From Haematobia irritans (Eukaryota; Arthropoda; Insecta; Diptera; Muscidae): a DNA stretch of 64,000 nucleotides. Position 1 is the stretch's first letter. Each line of letters starts with the position of its first letter. The position numbers and the translations under genes were made by a program. Of the stretch, positions 57,664 to 64,000 are shown in pieces. The notes under the pieces are model-generated. The model ran no database searches and had not been told where the DNA came from. It was given only the letters and a program-made list of their open reading frames with translations. The stretch is taken from contig NC_134399.1 in assembly GCF_050003625.1 (NCBI RefSeq), positions 107,548,615 through 107,612,614 of the forward strand. The letters run 5' to 3'.

Positions 57664-59945
57664 TTGTACCCGCCACTATAGAATGGTGACGGGGGTATAA
57701 TAAGTTTGTCACTCCGTTTGTAAGACATCGAAATATCGATTTCCGACTATATAAACTATATATTCTTGATCAGGGAGAAATTCTAAGATGATATAAGCAT
57801 GTCCGTCTGCCCGTCTGTCTGTTTGTCTGTAATCACGCTAGAGCCTTCAATAATGGCACTATCGTCCTGAAATTTGGCACAGATTCGTTTTTTTGTTTGA
57901 AGGCAGGTCAAGTTCGAAGATGGGCTATATCGGAAGCCACCGTGGTGCAATGGTTAGCATGCCCGCCTTGCATACACAAGGTCGTGGGTTCGATTCCTGC
58001 TTCGACCGAACACCAAAAAAAAAGTTTTCAGCGGTGGATTATGCCACCTCTGTAATGCTGTTGACTTTTCTGAGGGTTTCAAAGCTTCTCTAAGTGGTTT
58101 CACTGCAATGTGAAACGCCGTTCGGACTCGGCTATAAAAATGAGTTCCCTTGTCATTGAGCTTAACATAGAATCGGGCAGCGCTCAGTGATAAGAGAGAA
58201 GTTCACCAATGTGGTATCACAATGGATTGAGTAGTCTAAGTGAGCCTGATACATCGGGCTGCCACCTAATCTAACCTATATCGGTCCAAGTTTTGATATA
58301 GTGCCCATATAAACCGACCTCCCGATTTGGGGTCTTGGGCTTATAAAAACCGTAGCTTTTATCCAATTTGCCTGAAATTGGAAATCTAGAGGTATTTTAG
58401 GACCATCAAAAAGTGTACCGGAAATGGTGCCTATCGGTCCATGTTTTGGTATAGCCCCCATATGGACCGATTTCCCGATTTAGATTCTTGGGCGTCTAGA
58501 AAGTGTATTTTCTATCCGATTTGCCTGATATTGAAAATCTAGAGGTATTTTAAGACTACAAACTGGTGTGTCGAAAACGGGGGGTATCGGTCCATGTTTT
58601 GGTATAGCCCCCATATAGACCGATCTGCCGATTTTATTTTTTGAGCGTCTCGAAACTATATATACAATCCGATTTGCCTGAAATTGGAAATCTGGAGGTA
58701 TTTTGGGACCATAAAGAGATGTGTCGAAAATGGTCAGTATCGGTTTATGTTTTTGTATAGCCCCCATATGGACCGATTTCCCGATTTAGCTTCTTGGGCG
58801 TCTAGAAAGTGTATTTTCTATCCGATTTGCCTGAAAATCGAAATCTAGATATATTTTAAGACCACAAATTGTTGTGTCGAAAATGGGGTGTATCGGTCCA
58901 TGTTTTGGTATAGCCGCCATATAGACTGATCTCCCGATTTTACTTTTTGGGCGCTTAGAAACTGTATTTACAATCCGATTTGTCTGAAATTTGAAATCTA
59001 GAGGTATTTTGGGACCATAAAGAGGTGTGTCGAAAATGGTCAGTATCGGTCCATGTTTTGGTATAGCCCATATATGGACCGATTTCCCGATTTTGCTTCT
59101 TGGGCGTCTAGAAAGTGTAGTTTCTATGCGATTTGCGTGAGATTGAAAATCAAGGGGTATTTTAAGACCACATATTGGTGTGTTGAAAATGAGGTGTATC
59201 GGTCCATGTTTTGATGTAGCCCCCATATAGACCGATCTTCCGATTTTACTTCTTGGGCTTCTAGAATCCATAGTTTTTATCCAATTTGCCAGAAATTAGA
59301 AATTGAATTCTAGAGGTATTTGAGGACCTTAAAGAGGTGTGTCGAAAATGGTGAGAATTGGTCCATGTTTTGGTATAGCTCCATATAGACCTATCTCCCG
59401 AATTTATTTCTTGGGCTGATAGAATGTGTAGTTTTATCTACTTTGCCTGAAATTGGAAACCTAGGTATTTTAGGACCACAGTCAGCCAAATATGGTATGT
59501 ATCGAACCATGTTTTAGTATATCCCCATATAGACCGATCTCCCGATTTAACTCCTTGGACTTCTAGAAACCGTAGTTTTTATCCGATTTGCCCGGAAATG
59601 TAAACATACTGGTATTTCAGACCATTAAAAATTTGTATCGCATTTATTTTTACCGGTCTACTATGTAAGGCATCGATATAGACCGATTTCACCTCTTGAC
59701 GGTATAGCAGGCGCACTGATCACAAAAATTTAAAAATTTTACTCCTCGTAATCATTTAAATAATGGCGATAAAAATCTACAGATTTAATATTTCAAATCA
59801 AGGCTTTATTTCATCATTTACACGATATGTTTATGATTTCTCTAAAACTCAAACAAAATTGTTTCTTATAAATCCAGAATCTGATCTAGTCTTCATAGGT
59901 AGAATCTTTAAATTTACCTTCGGGAAGCGTGTGGTTTAAACTGAA
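57664..59945 (+). mobile_element. HINE family 2, long copy interrupted by a SINE
   Basis: 5' end TACCCGCCACTATAGAATGG, ACATCGAAATATCGATTTCC, GTCCGTCTGCCCGTCTGTCTG-type tract at 57801. After the SINE, about nine central repeats follow with a 153-bp period (TATCGG at 58585, 58738 and 58891). The 3' hairpin end is missing; sequence matching family 2 fades after CTTCGGGAAGCG at about 59930. Confidence 0.82.
57934..58276 (+). mobile_element. tRNA-derived SINE, copy 7, nested in HINE family 2
   Basis: Begins AAGCCACCGTGGTGCAATGG and ends CACCTAATCTAACC. TATATCGG (57926-57933 and 58277-58284) is the target duplication within GGGCTATATCGGTCC of the HINE. Confidence 0.92.
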
Positions 59946-60055
59946 CTGCTTGGGATAATATCTTTCGTCAAATCCCCTGAAATCCCCTATATATTATGAA
60001 GTAACCCGCTACGACGAAGAGTTTTCAAAGTAAACTATTATATTTGATTCATGCA

Positions 60056-60193
60056 CAGAAAAAAAATTCACGCAAATTTTTCCAATTAAAATCTTAATTG
60101 AGTTTTAAAAAATATTCAATTAAAAATTTAATTGATTCAACAAATTTTTTAATTGCGACAAAAAACAAACACACAAATTTATAGTATCAATTA
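60056..60193 (+). mobile_element. ATTAATTG-rich MITE, left part
   Basis: CACAGAAAAAAAATTCACGC to TTTATAGTATCAATTA, then split by the following HINE. The second part starts at 61707. Confidence 0.68.
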
Positions 60194-61706
60194 TTTTTAT
60201 ACCCTTCACCACTACTGTGGTACAGGGTATAATAAGTTTGAGCATTTGTATGTAACGCCAAGAAGGAGTAATCATAGACCAACCTTTTAGTATACGGATC
60301 GGCTTAGAATTAAATTCTGAGTCGATTTAGCGATGTCCGTCTGTCTGTCTGTCCGTCTGTCTGTCTGTTGATGTATTTTTGTGTGCAAAGTACAGCTCGT
60401 AGTTTTAGTCCGATTGTCCTAACATTTGGTATAGGGTCCTGTTTCGGCTCAAAGGCATCCCTATTGATTTTGGAAAAAATCGGTTCAGATTTAGATATAG
60501 CTGCCATATATATTTTTCACCGATCTGGTCATAATTGGCGTGTATATCAACCGATCTTCCTCAAATTCCGTACATCCGAATATTTTATGGGTCTCGCAAA
60601 ACATGCAAAATATCAGCCAAATCGGTTCAGATTTAGATATAGCTCCCATATATAGCTTTCGCCCGATTTACACTCATTTGCCCACAGAGGCCAATTTTTT
60701 GCTCCGATTTAGTTGAAATTTTGCATAGGGAGTAGAATTAGCATTGTAGCTATGCGTGCCAAATTTGGTTGAAATCGGTTCAGATTTGGATATATCTCCC
60801 ATATATAGCTTTCGCCCGATTTACACTCATATGACCACAGAGGCCAATTTTTAACTCCGATTTAGTTGAAATTTTGCACAGCGAGTAAAATTAGCATTGT
60901 AGCCATGCGTGCCAAATTTGGTTGAAATCGGTTCAGATTTAGATATATTTCCCATATATAGCTTTCGCCCGATTTACACTCATATGACCACAGAGGCCAA
61001 TTTTTAACTCCGATTTAGTTGAAATTTTGCACAGAGAGTAGAATTAGCATTGTAACTATGCGTGCCAAATTTGGTTGAAATCGGTTCAGATTTGGATATA
61101 TCTCCCATATATAGATTTCGCCCGATTTACACTCATATGACCACAGAGGCCAATGTTTAACTCCGATTTAGTTGAAATTTTGCACAGGGAGTAGAATTAG
61201 CATTGTTGCTATGCGTGCCAAATTTGTTTGAAATCGGTTCAGATTTAGATATAGCTCTCATATATATGTTTTTCCGATTTCGACAAAAATGGTCAAAATA
61301 CCAACATTTTCCTTGTAAAATCGCCACTGCTTAGTCCAAAAGTTGTAAAAATGACTCTAATTTTCCTAAACTTCTAATACATATATGTCGAGCGGTAAAT
61401 CATAAATAAACTTTTGCGAAGTTTCCTTAAAATTGCTTCAGATTTAAATGTTTCACATATTTTTTTACTAATATTGTGTTCCACTCTAGTGCATTAGCCG
61501 ACTTAAATTTTGAGTCTATAGATTTGTAGAAGTCTATCAAATTCTGTCCAGATCGAGTGATATTTAAATGTATGTATTTGGGACAAACCTTTATATATAG
61601 CCCCCAACACATTTGACGGATGTGATATGGTATCGAAAATTTAGATCTACAAAGTGGTGTAGGTATATAGTCGGCCCCGCCCGACTTTAGACTTTCCTTA
61701 CTTGTT
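60194..61706 (+). mobile_element. HINE family 1, complete, about 1.5 kb
   Basis: 5' end TTTATACCCTTCACCACTAC with GTGGTACAGGGTATAATAAG, AAATTCTGAGTCGATTTAGC, (GTCT/GTCC)n at 60336-60367, five central repeats (TCCCATATATAGCTTTCGCC), GCCGACTTAAATTTTGAGTC, and the 3' hairpin AGTCGGCCCCGCCCGACT with CTTACTTGTTTT. The best complete family 1 copy. It cleanly splits a MITE. Confidence 0.88.
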
Positions 61707-61857
61707 TTATTTGGATCAATTAATTTTTTTATTGACTGTCAATTAATATTTTAATTGATACTATCATTTCTGTGATTGAAGATATTTCAATTAAAAAAAT
61801 AATTGGATCAATTAATTTCGTGATTGAATCAGAAGAATTTTTTTTTGTGTGTGGTAG
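61707..61857 (+). mobile_element. ATTAATTG-rich MITE, right part
   Basis: TTTGGATCAATTAATTTTTT through TACTATCATTTCTGTGATTG to AGAAGAATTTTTTTTTGTGT. Confidence 0.68.
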
Positions 61858-61912
61858 TGGGTATTAAAGATTAGGCCCGGCCGAACTTACTACTGTATGT
61901 ACTTCTTTTTAT
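61858..61912 (+). mobile_element. 3' tail of HINE family 2
   Basis: GTGGTAGTGGGTATTAAAGA, hairpin TAGGCCCGGCCGAA and terminus ACTACTGTATGTACTTCTTT. As at 7522, only the tail is present and it adjoins the same MITE family. Confidence 0.65.
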
Positions 61913-61940
61913 TATTATTATTTCATTCCATAATTTAACC

Positions 61941-62591
61941 ATGAATCGCCTTACAAACGATCAACGCTTGCAAATTATTGATTTCATTATCAAAATGCAT
62001 GCTCTGCTACGAAATTTCCTCGCTCGAAAAATTGTGTCCAGCGATGAAGCTTATGTTTGGCTCAATGGTTACGTAACTAAGCAGAATTTTCAATTTTGGA
62101 TTTAAGATCAGCCAGAGGCATTGCAAAAACTACCAATGCATCCAGAAAAAGTCACAATTTGGTCCGGTATATGGACTGATTGCATCATTGGACCATACTT
62201 CATTAAAGATGATACGTATCGTAACGTATCTGTGAGTGGTGAGGATTACGGCGAGATGATATCCAACTTTTGTTTTGTCCAAAATGCAAGAGCTTGACTT
62301 CAAGCCACGTAGTTTCAACAAGACGGCACCAGACGGCTCGCGTAAAAATGGAATTATTGAGAGGCGAGTTCGGTGAAGATATTATTTCACGTTCGGACCG
62401 GTCCCGATCGTGCGATTTAACGCCTTTAGACTATTTTTTGTAGGGCTATGTTAAAGCTTGGAAGACATCATTGAAGCATTTATTCGTGTGATACCGGCCA
62501 AAAGGTTGTATGCCAAAATTGGACTAAGCGGATGGACCATTTGAGGCACATTCGCTGTCAACATTTGCATGAAATAATCTTCAAATATTAA
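61941..62591 (+). pseudogene. rosa-like (DD41D) mariner transposase remnant
   Basis: Starts ATGAATCGCCTTACAAACGA (MNRLTNDQRLQIIDF), then jumps as in the 27.4-kb copy into the catalytic region: SSDEAYVWLNGYVTKQNF, a TAA at about 62103, MHPEKVTIWSG, FQQDG, then RSCDLTPLDYFL followed by TAG, and the C-terminus HLHEIIFKY. Many small indels. TIRs are not visible. It is older than the 27.4-kb copy and also lacks the DNA-binding region. Confidence 0.82.
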
Positions 62592-62727
62592 ATTGCATGG
62601 ACCGTACTATCGATTCAAGATTCAAGATAAATTGTTCTGAATTTTATGTATTTTTGTTTTTTTTTTTTTTAATATTCCTATAGTTCATCAAAAATCACTC
62701 CCTTACAAGAAATAAATGAGGACTCAC

Positions 62728-63030
62728 CAGAAATTGTTGACATGGTACGATTGTGATTACCACGAACCAATTCCGAAGGTCTAAGACTGGGCTCTTCGAC
62801 AACCTCCAAACCTGAATCTGAATCCATGCCACCACTCTCCAGATGGAGGGTTGAAGAAGAACCTCCACGATGGCAAGAAGTAATAGAACTTGAATATTCC
62901 GATGTGGTATTACTTTTATTATAGAATTGCTGATGCTGCTGTTGCAGCTGCTGTTGTTGTTGCTGATGATGACCATAGTGTCCGGGACCTCGAAGTGGTG
63001 GTGGCAATGGTGGAGGTGGTGGACCATTTA
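62728..63030 (-). CDS. internal exon B, polyproline and polyglutamine segment
   Basis: The acceptor ATATAG and donor CTG|GTGAGT bound a 303-nt exon. It takes one base from exon A and passes one base on. The product begins with a proline run (NGPPPPPLPPPLRGPG, a possible profilin- or SH3/EVH1-type ligand), continues through a His/Gln tract, then an acidic stretch (DSDSGLEVVEEPSLRPSE) and RGNHNRTMSTIS. The complex-sequence end is likely the conserved part. A proline run in a cytoskeletal-looking protein suggests an actin-associated role such as espin/Forked, but this is a guess from composition. The next exon lies about 58.7 kb away. Confidence 0.85.
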
Positions 63031-63185
63031 CTATATGACAAAAGAAAAAGTCAATTAACAATTGAAAACTCTTTATTATATTACATTTTTCCCCCAAAAG
63101 CATCATTCTCCATTTGGGACATATGCAAAATCTAGAGAATCAAACTAAACCAGCACAAGCTGACTTTGTTGACTAACCCACTTAC
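63031..63185 (-). other. 155-bp intron between exons A and B
   Basis: A GT...AG intron of usual fly size separates exons A and B (donor GTAAGTGG, acceptor ATATAG). It contains no repeat I recognise. Phase is 1 on both sides. Confidence 0.8.
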
Positions 63186-63693
63186 CAACTTCGCTATTCT
63201 GGACTGGCGGTGCCGATGAAACTCGTTTCAATAGGCGATTATTTTGATTGCAACCATTTATGTTATTCATATTGTTCGAGTTGTTGTTGTTGTTGCTGTT
63301 ATTGCTATTTGAATTATTGCTATTGATACTATTGTTGCTATTGTACAAATTCTGATTGCTATTACTGTTGCTGGCATTGTTGCCATTATTGGCAACCAAC
63401 AGCTTACTATGGCTACCATAGTGTCCTCCTTTATTGTTATTTTCCAGATTATTGCGTATGACAGCATTCTTATTCGTTTGCTTGGTACGTTCCACCACAT
63501 CTTCAGGTGGACAAACACTTTCGTAAGTATCGCTCTTAATGCCACTGTTTAGATGATTTTTCAAATTCACATTTTTACTAGCATAACCATCCTTGGAACG
63601 TACCGAACCATCATATTTGCCATGCAGTCCAATGATCGATTGTGATTTGTTACGATTCAAGATGTTGCAATTATCACGTTTGTTGTTCAGATT
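63186..63693 (-). CDS. internal exon A of a large host gene, Asn/Ser-rich protein
   Basis: This is the first (most 5') of three linked exons in the window. On the minus strand it opens after a pyrimidine-rich acceptor (TTCTCTTTCCAG) and closes at GTAAGTGG. It starts in phase 0 and leaves one base, which the next exon completes to a Val codon. About 169 residues are encoded: a charged N-terminal part with NKSQSIIGLHGKYDG and CPPEDVVERTKQ, then a long Asn/Ser tract, then LLKRVSSAPPVQNSEV. I see no enzymatic motif, signal peptide or membrane segment. Low complexity and clean splice sites are typical of fly regulatory or cytoskeletal proteins. The gene continues 5' beyond the right edge of the window. 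Confidence 0.85.
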
Positions 63694-63868
63694 CTGGAAA
63701 GAGAACAATACCAAATGTTTTAGTTATGGGTGGAGAAAATATCTAGACTTGATGTATGAGTGAACCATAAATTAAATTTAATGGATCATGGATGGAATAA
63801 ACGCTTTACAGATTTGCCAATGTTTTAAACTGCACAATAGATGGTAAAATAACTTGCAGCAGTGGTGG
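63694..63868. other. intron upstream of exon A
   Basis: No repeat recognised. The preceding exon must lie beyond the right edge. Confidence 0.5.
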
Positions 63869-64000
63869 ACTATTTATAAAATTTTCTCAAAATTTTATGT
63901 CTATAGACAATTTTCTCAAAATTTCTATAGAAAATTTTGTCAAAATTTTATTTCTATAGAAAATTTTGTCAAAATTGTATTTCTATAGAAAATTTTGTCA
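63869..64000 (+). repeat. 29-bp minisatellite units at the window edge
   Basis: About four to five units (TTTATTTCTATAGAAAATTT) in the next intron, running off the window. Confidence 0.8.

Larger units (their letters stand above)
4015..62727 (-). other. giant intron of about 58.7 kb between exons B and C
   Basis: The interval runs from donor GTGAGT (62722-62727) to acceptor TTTCAG (4015-4020) on the minus strand. The flanking exons join in frame to give ATTTCTG|CCAAC, reading through Ser-Ala-Asn. All the transposons, SINEs and minisatellites listed below lie inside it. I found no host exon with matching splice sites within it, though a small alternative exon could be missed. An intron of this size is likely to delay transcription and to depend on recursive splicing or on efficient masking of cryptic sites (inference). 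Confidence 0.75.

Noticed and set aside
61941..62591. Host exon on the plus strand
   Set aside because: The reading frame is a decayed DD41D transposase with several stops; no splice sites fit.

Overview
The window reads as nuclear DNA of a higher (calyptrate) fly. I favour a muscid such as the horn fly Haematobia irritans or a Stomoxys/Musca relative. The grounds are a mariner transposase remnant that closely resembles the Himar1/irritans type as I know it, very AT-rich DNA, a dense load of Helitron-like DINE-1/'mini-me' type elements with (GTCY)n stretches, and N/Q/H homopolymer-rich exons typical of flies. The species call is inference; no database was searched.

Only one host gene is supported. 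Three internal exons lie on the minus strand at 63186-63693, 62728-63030 and 3489-4014. Their splice sites and reading phases match exactly, so they form one transcript with a 155-bp intron and then an intron of about 58.7 kb (4015-62727) that fills nearly the whole window. Exons before and after lie outside the window. The protein is low-complexity (Asn, Gln, His, Pro). I cannot name it with confidence; an espin/Forked-like actin regulator is a weak guess.

The giant intron is a layered deposit of transposable elements. (1) Helitron/Helentron-like non-autonomous elements ('HINEs' below) come in three sequence families. Each has a TATACCC-type 5' end, a GTCY microsatellite, central tandem repeats with a 153-bp period, and a 3' hairpin followed by ACTTGTTT. 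(2) A tRNA-headed SINE of about 345 bp with a (CCTAA)n tail is present in at least eight copies. (3) Tc1/mariner-superfamily elements include a DD37E type (1,272 bp, TIRs and TA duplication intact, ORF broken), a truncated DD37E copy, two DD41D (rosa-like) deletion derivatives, and two irritans-type DD34D mariner remnants. (4) Many MITEs carry recognisable ends: CACTGAAAAA/TA, CCCAGCAAAAA, an ATTAATTG-rich family, a hAT type with an 8-bp duplication, a piggyBac type with TTAA, and TCACG-rich or palindromic foldbacks. (5) 29-bp AT-rich minisatellites form arrays at 8985-10315 and 51585-52240 and occur inside several HINEs.

Region by region: 1-3488 mariner end, HINE fragments and unassigned DNA; 3489-4014 exon; 4184-7610 nested stack (MITE, HINE, SINE, DD37E, foldback); 8985-11110 29-bp array with an inserted TIR element; 12-23 kb MITEs and a HINE dimer; 23-25 kb HINE inside a MITE; 27.3-28.3 kb rosa-like element; 28.5-34.4 kb HINEs and truncated DD37E; 36-37.4 kb duplicated AT-rich MITE; 37.6-44.5 kb three HINEs with SINE and MITE; 44.6-46.2 kb mariner and hAT MITE; 47.9-50.2 kb tandem duplication split by a HINE, then SINE; 51.6-55.5 kb minisatellite and HINEs; 56-61.9 kb MITEs, SINEs and HINEs; 61.9-62.6 kb rosa-like remnant; 62.7-63.7 kb exons. 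No rRNA, functional tRNA, CRISPR or bacterial-type operon is present, and every transposase reading frame seen is broken or truncated.
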